A DNA stretch of 64,000 nucleotides, from the NCBI GenBank assembly GCA_030144725.1, contig JASKMD010000008.1, positions 2,755,400-2,819,399 of the forward strand, given 5' to 3'. Below are positions 22,672 through 33,000 of the stretch, one piece after another (the stretch's first letter is position 1; each line of letters opens with the position of its first letter). Under the pieces are notes generated by a model, which was given only the letters and a program-made list of their open reading frames with translations, was not told the origin of the DNA and did not search any database. Position numbers and translations under genes: made by a program. Source of the stretch: Haematococcus lacustris (Eukaryota > Chlorophyta > Chlorophyceae > Chlamydomonadales > Haematococcaceae).

Positions 22672-24283
22672 ATGGCGAGGAAGAAGAGACGAACCGGTGT
22701 GGGAGGGCCTAGAGCAGTGCCGGAGGACCCGGACTTCGACATAGTTGACCGCGACGAGGCAGCCCAACCTGACTTGACCGAGGCACAGCGCAAAAGGAAG
22801 GCTTCAGGAGAGGCCCGCGCTGCCCGCAGCAGGGACAATACGTTACCCTCGCCGCCAAAAGCTCGCCAGCCCCAAGCACAGATTCGATCAGGTCGTGCAC
22901 ACCGATGGAGTCGCCATCAGCGTGATGTTCCTGCGGCCCAAGCCTGCAGCGCCACCCGCAGAGCTGCCGCGGATGGCCAAGGGCATGGGCGCAGTCAACC
23001 CGCTGGCCCACCTCCACGCGGAGTGGCTTGGCGTGGACCCGGGCAAGACGAATATGGCCACGGTGGCGCACGAGGAGCGCAGCGCCGACGGCTCAGTGGT
23101 GTCAGTGCGCCACTGGACGCTAACCGCCGGGCAGTACTACCGCGACAGCGGCATCACACGGCAAGCCCAGGCGACCAAGACGTGGCTGGCCAAGGTGAAG
23201 CCGCAGCTCACAGCCCTGTCACATGTCAGCAGCAAGCCCAGCTCGTTGGCCTCATACCGGCGGTTCGCCGACACCGTCCTGGAGACGTATGACGCCATGT
23301 GGGCCGAGGTCTCAAAGAAGCGCTGGGCCAACGCCAAGTTCCGGCTGTAGTGTGGCAAGATGCGCGTGGTGGCTTCGTTCTGGGCCAAGGTAAGGCTCAA
23401 TAATCCTAATCCACGAGCTAGGCAGCACACAACCTAAGTCAGCTCACCTGGCCAGCTGCTGTTGTTGTTGCCTCTGTTGCTGCTGCTATACCTGACCTTA
23501 CACATGTATGCCACTGTGTTTTGCTATATGTGGCTGCAGGTCAAGAAGCAGGCACAGAAGCTGTGGCCGGACCGCATCCTGGCCCTGGCCTATGGGGCAG
23601 CTGGCTTCAATGGCAGCGGCACCATTGGCTGCAGGGGTGTCCCTGTCAGCCAGATGCGGAAGGAGGCAGTGAAGCAGTTCAGGCCAGAGCGTGTGGTGCT
23701 GGTGGATGAGTTCCGAACCAGCCGGGTTAGCTCAGCCGACAACACCCCCAGTGAGACCCTCCTTGACACGCCGCCTGAGTCCTTCAGGTGAGGGGGTCGA
23801 GGATAGGAAGTTGTTGGCAGTGTTGGGAGGTGGTGGAATCAAGGTGACTAGGTAGGGTCAAGATGAGACATCTTACAAATGTGCATTGCCCCATGTGTCC
23901 ATGCAGGTGGCTGCGGCCAGTGAAAAGCATGGCAAAGCGATCCCAAGTCCGGGGCCTGATGTGCTTAACAAGCATCAACAACATCACCAGGTAAGCATTG
24001 ACCCAACCCTACACATGTGCATGACATGAGCATATCCCACATGCCATGACACATGAATTGACTTCATGCATCTCCTACACCCATGTGCAGGTTCTATGAC
24101 CGGGACGTGTCAGCCGCGCTGAACATCCGCCGCTGTGCAGTCGGCCCAGGGCCACGTCCCACTGAGCTGTGCTACTGGATTAACCGCCCAGCCATGCCAA
24201 AGCCAGGCCAGCCAGGCCAGGAGTGGGTGGAGATAGCCGACAAGCCCCTGCTGCTCAAGTGGCGGCGCCAGCAGCAGCAATAG
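22672..24283 (+). pseudogene. Fanzor nuclease pseudogene (copy B), frameshift and nonsense
   Basis: The start at 22672 gives MARKKRRTGVGG, a basic N-terminus, then an acidic stretch (PEDPDFDIVDRDEA). An internal deletion near 22850 removes the N-terminal domain and shifts the frame by one. Beyond it come KLASPKHRFDQVV, the RuvC-I motif LGVDPGKTNMATV, SVRHWTLTAGQYYRDSG and the helical region WLAKVKPQLTALSHV. A TAG at 23348-23350 then replaces the Tyr found in copy E (FRLYCGKM). Later exons are 23540-23787 (LALAYGAAGFNG, VVLVDEFRTSRVSS), 23907-23990 (RGLMCLTSINNIT) and 24091-24283 (RFYDRDVSAALNIRR to the stop). All three RuvC motifs are present, so only the frameshift, the stop and the N-terminal loss inactivate it. 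It is the best template in the window for reading the family. Confidence 0.88.
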
Positions 24284-24516
24284 CCAGCTACAGCTCAAGA
24301 CAATCCCAACATAAAAAAACATAAAACCCCTCATAAAGGGGATGTGTGTGGTTTTGAGCTACTAGAGCTCTAGCAACAGGCACACACACCAGAAGGCTGA
24401 GCTGAAGTGGGCAGTAGGCACACTGTCAGTAGCCTTTACAATGATGCGCTTGCAGCCCGGTTCGATTCCAACTCATGCTTTATTTTGGTGTGGCATGAGG
24501 GCTGTGGGGTTCAGGA
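24284..24516 (+). ncRNA. conserved Fz-1 3' noncoding end, candidate guide-RNA scaffold (copy B)
   Basis: About 230 bp after the Fanzor stop are shared by copies A (3903-4136), B, D (48804-49037) and E (44538-44773). A hairpin CCCCT-CATAA-AGGGG is followed by the conserved GATGTGTGTG, then by ACACACACCAGAAGGCTGAG and TAGCCTTTACAA. In TnpB and Fanzor systems the guide RNA scaffold usually overlaps this end. That this stretch is transcribed as such is inference. Confidence 0.4.
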
Positions 24517-24528
24517 GTTGAGTTACAT

Positions 24529-24979
24529 TATGGGCTATGCGGCGCCATGCGGTGCACACCACCAGAGAGATGGAGGCAGCCATGGCAGCCTGGCAGCTTG
24601 ATATGGTGCCTTGGGAGCAGTCTCAGCCCACCAACCTGTTGACAAGGCCCCCCCGCCCCCCCACTCCCTATGCCCTCACCCCCACCAGCAAGTGCCGTGC
24701 TCGGCACATCTTCATCGACACCCGCTCTGTGCCGCCAAAGGCCGCGGACCACCGTATAGACGGTCTGTATAAACGGAAAAATACAGAGCCATTTACGAAA
24801 AAACGATTATACGGTAAAAACGGACCGTTCTGGACCGTATTTGGTAACAGATCACGTCGTGGAGTAACTTTGGTATGTATACGGCTGTAAGCTGATTCAA
24901 GCTGGTAGCTGACAGACCAGAGATGTGCTATGATCCAAGTCAGGGATTGCAGCGAAGCACGTGAGATAGCATTCCTGCG
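24529..24979 (+). pseudogene. Fanzor fragment copy C plus AT-rich spacer upstream of PIG-H
   Basis: About 24534-24725 encodes an internal Fz-1 piece also found in copy E: TTREMEAAMAAWQLDMVPW and PYALTPTSKCRARHIFIDTR. No RuvC motif is included. The similarity stops at FIDTR. Then follows an AT-richer stretch with repeated ACCGTAT/ATACGGT-like words (24760-24850), which may be another element end. The remaining bases lead to the PIG-H start. Confidence 0.65.
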
Positions 24980-27639
24980 ATGTCCCGTAACGCCGGCATG
25001 GTCCTCACCGCTGTGGCCGGACGGCGCATCAGTAGCCTCCGTGGTGGGGTGCTCGTTCTCGTTTTGTATCGTGCCCAGCTAAGCCAGGTACGCAAGCCCC
25101 GCCTGCAGGTTGTGGTGGCAGCCATAGCTGCTGCTGTGCACTACAGCTGGCACGGGCAGTGGATGTGTGTTACCCTGACGCTGCTCTTCCTGGTGCGCCA
25201 GCCAGAAGCATGGCATGCTGTTAGGCCGGTTCATGCGAGTGGTTGCTGATGCCAGCCTTGTCTCAGACTCGCAGACTGTGGGCTGGGTGCTGCGCCTCTG
25301 TTATGTCAACCAGCCTGCTTCTGGTAAGCCCGCAGCATCAGTAGCCCTGTTTTAATGGATCAACACACGCCGTGGCTTGTCCGGTGCCTCGCATGCCATG
25401 TCATCAACCTGAATGTGGCACTGCAATTTGGCCACAAATCCTTTGCCGTAAACTGTCTCATCAGCACAGCTGTTCCCCTACTATTACTACAGGGCAGGGG
25501 CTGTGTTATCTGTAATCCGATTTGTTTGCATGCAGCAATCATTTGGTACCACTACGTGATTCACTACCCCAACCCGCTTGCGAAGGCCGGGCAATCTATG
25601 TTGGCATGAAACACATGCTCTGATGTAGGCACACATATGCGGTGCACACATGCTACTGTGCTACAGGCTGTTGGGCTTGGGCCTTGGGGGCTCGCTCTCG
25701 CAGCTTCTTGAAGCCCAGTGCTGGGTATTCCTTGCCTTGGGCAGGAAGTCTTCCTCGGTGTTGCCACCTGCACAGCTCCAGTGGGCGCCACTTGCTCTCC
25801 CCTGCCCGCTGGAGGTTGGCAGCTGCGTTGCAACCCCTGTCCACCCATTTGCCAAGGTCCCCAGGGGTAGCCTGGGCCAGCCAAGGGCACCACATGAGGC
25901 CCCGCACTGGCGCCTCAAACCGCTTGCTCCAGGCTGACCGCAACAAGCGGTCCTGCACCTGTCCCGGCTTGGGCTTCCAGCCTTCAAGCCTGGTGGGCTT
26001 GCTGCTGTCCAGCTCCTCCTCACAGGGCTGGGGGCTGTTCAGGATTGAGCTGACCCTGCTGGTGCGGAACTCATCCACTGTCACCACCTTGCCTGGCACC
26101 CTGTCAGTTCGCTTGCCGCTGTTGGGCCTCTCCACTACCTTGCGGCAGGCCTGCAGCACAGCCTTGGCCCCCCACCCACCCCGCGTGCCAATGCCTGCGT
26201 TGCCAAAGAACACCACCAGCTGCTTGCGGGTCCCCCACTCCTGCTATGACACACTGGCTGCCTCCTCCTCCAGCTGCATGGCACACAAGGCACACACAAT
26301 GCGATACGGGGCCTACCCATCCCACTGTGTCAGGCTTGTCCTTGGGCTTTGGCTTGGGGACCTTGGGTTTGGGCTGTTTGGGCTCATCCGCGCCCTTGCG
26401 CTTCTTGCCCTTCATCGCGCTCTGTAGTAGATGGTACTACGCGACTTACATTGGCAACTATCACTCTCGCGACTTACATTGGCAACAGTTACATTGGCAA
26501 CTGTCTCATCAGCAAGCCAGACCACAAGCAGTTTGTCACCCCAGGCGGCCCCCAGCCTTCACTATGCAAGTCACGGGCGAACTGACACCCCCCTGTCGTC
26601 AAAGTTACCTGCTGCTGATGCTGCCGATGCTGCTGATGCTGCTGATGCTGCTGCTGTTGTTATTAAGTTATACTTGTGCCATGTCCACTTGCATGGGTCT
26701 TAACATGCAGAGTCAATTGTGGTGTATTGGGGTGTGGGTGTGGTGCTGGAGGCCCGCAGCGCATGCGGCCGGGTGCTGTCCTCCTCCTTCCTTGACAAGG
26801 CGCACATCCGAGGTGTCCTGCTCAGTGAGGTCAGCCAGACTCACGGCCAGCCAGGCAGGCGGGTGCACAGTGTGGTGGTACGCCCTGCCACGCTAGCCTG
26901 TAGCCTAGCACCCCAAAGGCAAAATAAAGCACGGACTACGGCACCTGTGTCATGACAATGTGACCTGGTGTGCAGTACTTGACCACCACTGCTGAGCTGG
27001 CACATTGCTGAGCTGGCACATTGCTGAGCTGGCACCTTGCTGAGCTGGCACCTTGCTGAGCTGGCACCTGCTGAGCTGGCACCTGATGAGCTGGCACCCT
27101 GCTGGTGTGCAGTACTTGACCACCACTGATGTGCGCTACCATCTGTCCTTCGTCACACAGCTGGAGCCTGGCCAGCCCTCATCCCTAACACTGGCGTTTC
27201 CAGTGAGTCCGCTGAAGTAGTGCGGCCAGGCAGTGTGTGGGCAGCGCCGCAAAGGAGCTACTGCCTTGGGGGGCGGGGCAAGGTGACTGGGCTAGGCGCC
27301 ACCAGCTCAGCAACACCACCGGCATGCGGGGCCACGCACACCGTCCACCATGGTGCTTCCTCGTGCTCATGTGATCTGGTACCAGGACAGCTGAGGCAAA
27401 GGTCGGGTCAGCCCAAACACACTCTGACAAAGCGGAAACAGCAGGACTATGCAAGCCTTGCCGCCCATGCTAAGCTTGCCATGTGAGCAGACCCCACCTG
27501 CTGCTGCTGTTGCTGGTGGCTGCCGGGTCTGCTGTGCCAGGCACTGAGGCCTCGGCTGGCTGAGCTGATCCCTGTGTACCGGGAGCTGCTGGCGGCGCAG
27601 GCCAGGTTCAGCAGCCCTGCTGGCAGCAGCCTGATGTGA
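24980..27639 (+). CDS. PIGH: PIG-H-like subunit of GPI N-acetylglucosaminyltransferase
   Basis: PIG-H is a subunit of the ER complex that adds GlcNAc to phosphatidylinositol, the first step of GPI-anchor synthesis. Five exons (24980-25192, 25275-25323, 26711-26877, 27113-27202, 27541-27639) join in phase to 205 residues, close to the usual ~190. A membrane hairpin (VVVAAIAAAVHYSWHGQW then MCVTLTLLFLTVGWVL) precedes the PIG-H domain. The domain has the expected marks: ESIVVYWGVGVVLE (family ES-V--GVGVQLE), HIRGVLLSEV (family KI--VLINEV), a YHLSF strand and the closing ALRPRLAELIPVYRELLAA (family LRPPLKMLVPIWKAL). The exon 2 acceptor was picked because it keeps the frame and the alignment. Intron 2 holds Fanzor copy F3, and intron 3 holds a minisatellite with a duplicated exon 4 acceptor. 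Confidence 0.85.
25451..26514 (-). mobile_element. Fanzor element F3 (family Fz-2a) in PIG-H intron 2, 16-bp target-site duplication
   Basis: The element (25467-26498) lies between perfect copies of AACTGTCTCATCAGCA at 25451-25466 and 26499-26514. Its 5' end (high coordinates) has a leader with three TTGCCAATGTAA-type repeats. Its 3' end (low coordinates) is the 165-bp block shared with F4, F5 and F6. In element orientation the duplication starts TGCTG directly after the 3' end. It sits wholly within an intron and opposite to the host gene. Confidence 0.88.
25653..26415 (-). pseudogene. Fanzor pseudogene F3: RuvC-I lost, RuvC-III Asp replaced by Gly
   Basis: Translation begins MKGKKRKGADEPKQPK, a Lys/Pro-rich, nuclear-signal-like N-terminus. 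An internal deletion then skips to LEEEAASVS, an in-frame TAG, and QEWGTRKQLVVFFGNAGIG. The rest is open: GWGAKAVLQACRKVVER, VVTVDEFRTSRVSS (RuvC-II region), LLRSAWSKRFEAPVRGLMW and VDRGCNAAANLQRAGES. The sister copy F4 reads VDRDCNAALN at the last motif, so the presumed RuvC-III catalytic Asp is Gly here. RuvC-I is absent. Confidence 0.82.
26965..27128 (+). repeat. duplicated splice-acceptor segment with minisatellite in PIG-H intron 3
   Basis: Two identical 27-bp segments (26965-26991 and 27102-27128) contain the exon 4 acceptor and its first codons (GTGTGCAG then TACTTGACC). Between them lie about nine imperfect copies of TGCTGAGCTGGCAC. Only the second copy continues into the PIG-H reading frame. 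Confidence 0.8.
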
Positions 27640-29199
27640 GGCAGTGGGCCATCCAGCTCATCCCAGTCCATGCCCGGCATACAAGGTAGGCAGCCAGCTG
27701 CCTCTTGTCGTCAAGGTATCAGGCTTCGGGAGCCAGTGTGACACAATCCCCTGGCCGCATCTCCAGCTGGCAATCAATGGATTTGCGGGCGACCAAAAAG
27801 TGCAGGTGCAGCATGGACCTGAGCACAGCTGGTTAGTTAGTTTTGACAGGGAGCCTTGCGGTCGTTAAGAAGTAACGTGCCACTGAGCTAGGTGATTATT
27901 ATTGCCAATGTTTTTATCATGGCCTTGCAGGCTACCCCTCCCATTGGACCAACAACCCCCCTAACGCTAAGGGACAACGGCTTTTCCGGACTCATTTCTG
28001 CACGGATGTACACGCGGATTGAAGCGTCGAAATGCGGCCGCGCTGAGCCACACGCTGAGCTGGTCGGGCATGTTGCCGGGTATCCGACCCTACAGAGCCT
28101 GCGGACTTGATGTACGTTGACCCAATAGCGATGAGTCCCTAATTAACGCGATGGATAGTGCGCGATGTGCGTCGAGCCCGACCTCATGTCCAACATGAAA
28201 ACCAACATGCGCTGGCTCTGGGGCTCTGGAACTAGGCTCTGGGGCTCTGGAAATTGGGAGGAGACCACGGCATGAGCATAGCAGTGGCAACTGCATCATT
28301 CACTTGCTAATTAAGCTCCATAAGGTGGGCTAACTCTCCTTCATGCTGCGCACTCTGCTGATGCTAGTCTGACCACCATCCAACTGAATGCAACTCTCCA
28401 GCCTTGCGTCACTGGCTAGGGAACTCACTGTGAACCCCCTGCCAAAGTCTCAACTCTTCCCAAGATTTCCCAAGAGGGGTTTTAAAAGATGGCGTGTACA
28501 CATGTCTGCAGCATGCCGACATCCAAATATCACCCCTACAGACGGCAGGGGGGCCAGGCTGCCCGCTGTGCGTGTTGTGTGAGGTCTACGCCAGCTGCCA
28601 GCACTGGCTGGGTGGAGATTGATGTGGAGGGGGAGGCTGTGTAAGATGATGTTGAGAAAACTGGGCTCCATGCGTAAATTGTACCGCAGCGGAGAACTCT
28701 GCATCCCGCTATGTGGGTGTTGTTAGGCAGCACTTGAAAGGCCCATCGCGCACAGCGGAACCGTTCGCGTGCCTGTCAGACTGCCGGTCACCGTGGGTGC
28801 CAGCAGCTCGGGCGCGCAGGCGCAAGCGCGGCGCAGAGATAAGGCATTTCGCGTTAAAATGACAACTCAACTCTCACCAGGCACGCCGCAAAGTCAAATG
28901 TCCCTTACGTGGTGGTTCAATGGGAGGGGTAGCCTGCAGGGCCTGTTGCCACAGCTAGAAGGAGTTACAGTGGAGGAAGATTACCCACAGGCCATCCCTC
29001 TGGCCGGACATCTGACATTGACATTTGACACAGCCTCCCACGTTGTTAGGGTGTGGAAAGCAAGTCAAAGCAACGGATCAAAGCAGGTGCCGGACCCCCA
29101 GGCCAGGACCAGGACCAGTTGTGATGTAGAACCCTGTGGTGTAAGATAATGCAATGAATAGGGAACGGTTTCTTAATTAAGTTTACCAATTTTTTCCGT
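27640..29199. other. intergenic, no recognised gene
   Basis: Downstream of PIG-H several frames of 60-126 codons exist. One at 28769-29149 (+) contains SLTWWFNGRGSLQGLLPQLEG and another at 27644-27868 (+) contains GFGSQCDTIPWPHLQLAI. I recognise neither, and no splice partners are evident. A GGCTCTGGGGCTCTGGAA-like direct repeat is at 28210-28250. Confidence 0.35.
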
Positions 29200-29724
29200 G
29201 CCACCAATGCAGCACAGTTGTTCCCCTACTATTACTACAGGGCAGGGGCTGTGTTATCTGTAATCCGATTTGTTTGCATGCAGCAAGCATCCGGTACCAC
29301 TACGTGATTCACTACCCCAACCCGCTTGCGAAGGCCGGGCAATCTATGATGGCATGAAACACATGCTCGTATGAAAGCAACAGCTTTAGCATTGCCTAGT
29401 GCACACATGCTACTGTGCTACTAGCTGCTGGTCTTGGGCCTTGGGGGCTCGCTCTCGCAGCATCTTGAAGCCCAGTGCTGGGTATTCCTTGCCTTGGGCA
29501 GGAAGTCTTCCTCGGTGTTGCCACCTGCACAGCTCCAGTGGGCGCCACTTGCTCTCCCCTGCCCGCTGGAGGTTGAGGGCTGCGTTGCAGTCCCTGTCCA
29601 CCCATTTGCCCAGCTTCCCAGGGGTAGCCTGGGCCAGGTAAGGGCACCACATGAGGCCCCGCACTGGCGCCTCAAACCGCTAAATCATCATTGTTAATAT
29701 CATCATTCAGCCACCAATGCAGCA
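29200..29724 (-). mobile_element. Fanzor element F4 (family Fz-2a), 5'-truncated, 15-bp target-site duplication
   Basis: The element (29215-29709) is flanked by GCCACCAATGCAGCA at 29200-29214 and 29710-29724. On the minus strand it encodes only the C-terminal end, from RGLMWCPYLAQATPG through VDRDCNAALNLQRAGES to the stop near 29410, then the shared Fz-2a 3' end. About 28 bp of AT-rich sequence (AACAATGATGATTTA-like) separate the coding part from the 5' duplication. Truncation at the 5' end with an intact 3' end is a LINE-type insertion pattern. Confidence 0.88.
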
Positions 29725-30040
29725 GCCAGCGTTCTGCTGGAATCTGAGCTCACGCACATCACCGTCATGTTTTGATAGGACTGTGGCTGGGTTGGGGAGG
29801 TTCCAGGCTGATTCAGAGCAGGTTTAGGAGGTAGTGGGTGAGTGAGCCGTGAGCAGGGCAATTAGGAGGGGCAGGGGCATTTTCATTTGACCCACAGGGC
29901 CGAGGTACGACTCGCCAAAAACATCCCACATCACTTCAAAACTGCAGCAACTCATGCGATCTCACATGTACCCAGTTGCTCGTAGCACATAGTTCAGAGT
30001 CTCGCAGCCCTTCAGCGCCACGAGCGCTCATCGTAACCTC
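29725..30040. other. upstream region of the acyl-CoA synthetase gene
   Basis: This 316-bp stretch between Fanzor F4 and the start codon presumably holds the promoter and 5' UTR. No recognisable element was seen. Confidence 0.35.
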
Positions 30041-33000
30041 ATGCCCGCGAGCGATGCATACAAGGCTCCCTTCCCCACGCTGGCGGAACTGTCTCCTGCC
30101 AGCGGAGCCTGCGGACCAGTGTACAGATGCGAATACTCGCCCAAGGATGATCCCACGCTGGGCGGCATCACAAACCTAGCGGAGAACTTCGCGTGAGCGC
30201 CACGCGGCCAGCAGACACGGATCTCAGCAGCCAACTAGCTATCACAGGCTGCGCGGTGATGGCTGGCGGGTACAGCTCAGATGATGACGACGCGACGACC
30301 CCGGCGCAAACCCCCGCTACCCACCACCTACCCCCAACCGCGCAACTCACTCGCCAGGGCAGCGAGGGGCGCTGATGGCCTATTCTCTAGTGTGCAGCCA
30401 GGGCAGCAGGATATGTGTGGGTGGGGAAGACTCAGCTGCATACTTCAGCCTTCTTGTGCATACCAGCCATCCCACATGTCCACGAGCTAATGACATTGAC
30501 CCACCCCCCTTCTCCGTGCTACTCCCTGTCAATTTAACCTGACTGGGGCGGGTGCTCCTCGCCCTGCAGTGTGGCTGTGGAAAAGTTCAGCAGCCGGCCC
30601 TGCCTGGGATTCCGCCGCCCCGGGCCTGATGGTGCAGCGGGCCCGTATGAGTTCCTGAGCTACACCGAGGTCGGGGCACTGGTGGCCGCTGCTCATGCCG
30701 GCTACCAGGCGTCAGGGCTGGGCCCGGGGGACAAGCTGGGTGTGATTGGGCTGAACTGCGTGGAGTGGATGGTGGCGCTGCAGGTGGGGGATGGGAGGGG
30801 ATGGGAGGAAGAGGGCAGGGGGAAAGGGGGGGAGGGGGAGGGGGTAGCAGAACAAGGGGGTTGGGACGGGGTGGTGGGTGATTGGTGCCATGGCAGGGCA
30901 AGATGGAGGGGCCTGGGTGACTTTGGTTGTGTTGTGCCCCTCATGCTGCCCCTCAGCACCCTGTGCTTGCCATGAATGATACTCGGTTGCAGGGCATTAA
31001 CCGAATGAACGGCTGCTGTGTCCCGCTGTACGACACGCTGGGTGACAGCGCTGTGCAGTATGTGGTCAAGCACTCGGAGGCCAAGATGGTGCTGGCGCAG
31101 GTCAGCCGCCATGAAGCGGGCCGGGGCGGGCCGGGGCAGGCCGGGCTCGCACCAGGGCGTGGCACCACTGCTGGGTGACAGCAGGAGCATCAGCTGTGCA
31201 TGAGAGATGCAGCTTTTCTTAACCTGATCAGATCAACTGCCACGGCTTAGCATCAGTGGCATGGGAGGAGGTGGGGGGCCATGTGACCACAGTGAGACTG
31301 CCGCTGCTGCCTGACCTGCTGCCTTGCTAGCTCATGTGCGCCCTGCCCTGACCCAGCATGTCGTGTGGGCTGGCGTGCTGTTGGGCTGCAGGGCAGCAAG
31401 CTGCCGCTGGTGGTCAAGGCGGTGGCTGGGCTGGGCGCCACACAGCTGAGCGCTGGGGTGGTGTACTGGGGGGAGGGGCCACAGGAGGCTGTCAAGGTTT
31501 GAGGGGGAGGGGAGGGGGAGGCAGGGGAGGTGTGACAGGGCAAGGCAGGCTGTTGTGGGAGAAGGCAGGGGTGGGTTAAGCTTGGCCAGAGGGGGTATGG
31601 ATAAGGGTGTGGGTGTGGTTGTAAGTGTGGGTGTTCTGGGTGTGGAGCATCCTGCAGCCCACCCAGCTGCCCCCTCACCTTGTGATGAAATCCATGCATC
31701 TCACGCTCTCCCGCCAGAAGCTGCGTCCCCATGAGCCCCATGTGCCGCGTGTGGCGCTGCTGCCCCTCCAGGCCTTGGAGGCTGCGGGGATCAGGGTGCA
31801 GCGCTGGGAGGAGCTGCTGGCGGCAGGGCGTGCGGCCCCGGTGGCTGCGCAGCGCGTGACGCCAGAGGACCTGTGCACCATCATGTACACCTCAGGCACC
31901 ACAGGTGGGCAGGCAGGGGGCAGGGGCAGGGCAGGGGCAGGACAGGGGCAGGACAGCCAGGTCAGCAAGTGGGAGTGGCGTGGTGGACAAAAGGGCAGGG
32001 TAGGGCAGGGCGGGGCAGGGCGGGGCGGGGTAGGGCGGGGCAGGGTGGGGCAGGGCGGGGCAGGGCGGGGCAGGGCGGGGCAGGGCGGGGCAGGGTGTGG
32101 CAGGGCGTGGCTGCTGTAGCTGGGGGGGCCTCCGTACGCAGCCTGTGCCGCTGCCGCATGCCCGCCCGTTGTCCAGCTGCCAGGTCCTGGGGTGGGAGGG
32201 GGGCCTCCGTACGCAGCCGGTGCCGCTGCCGCCTGCCAGCCCATGGGCCAGCTGCCAGGTCCTGGGGTGGGAGGGGGGCCTCCGTACGCAGCCGGTGCCG
32301 CTGCCGCATGCCCGCCCGTTGTCCAGCAGCCAGGTCCTGGGGTGATGCAAAGGAGTTGTTGTTTTCATCTGCTGCCGATCAGGGGACCCCAAGGGCGTCA
32401 TGCTAACGCATCGCGCCGTGGTGGCCACCATTGCGGGTGTCCAGGCCTTCCTGAGGAAAGTGAGTGGACCACGTCCGGCCTGGTACCGCTGAGCCCATGG
32501 GGGGTGGTGTGGGTGCTTCAGCTAGGGAGTGTGTTGCGTGTGGGTGGGCGAGGCACGCTGTTGCATGCGCCAATGCATGTGAGGGAAGGAACCTCTCAGT
32601 CCCTGAGAGAGTGGGTATTGCTGGGCCAGGAGGGGGCGTGCGGGAGGAGGAGGAGGTGGTGTTGGTAGGGAAAGGTGGGAACGCTTGAATGTGTCATGGA
32701 GCTGGTGCATGCGAGAGAAGGTACCTTCCACTCACTGAATAATGTAGTTTAGGTGGAAGTGTGACATATTACATGCATGAGTGAGAGTGGGAGTGTGTGG
32801 GGCTGATGTGTGAGTGCAGGCCAAGGAGGCGTTGGGGCCCTCTGACGTGTTCCTGTCCTACTTAACTCTGGCGCACATCCTGGACAGGTGTGGACGATTG
32901 GAACAAAGCCCGGAGCCGCTGGCAGGGCCTAGCGCTGGGCAGGGGTCTTATTGTCTTGCACCTGGCGGGTGCAGGGGTGCAGAGCATGAGGCGGGCCATG

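Larger units (their letters stand above)
22502..24528 (+). mobile_element. Fanzor element copy B (family Fz-1) with 12-bp target-site duplication
   Basis: The element (22514-24516) is flanked by GTTGAGTTACAT at 22502-22513 and 24517-24528. Its 5' part from about 22568 matches the 5' end of copy A (TGTACATGAGTACCGGGCTC). The stretch 22529-22551 duplicates 22439-22461, which lies outside the element, and looks like filler at the 5' junction. The 3' end stops at GGGGTTCAGG exactly as in copy A. It has inserted into or beside an older Fanzor fragment, copy C. Confidence 0.8.

Noticed and set aside
24440..24490. tRNA-like B box (GGTTCGATTCC) in the Fanzor 3' end
   Set aside because: The T stem does not pair, no acceptor or D arm is present, and copies D and E lack the motif.
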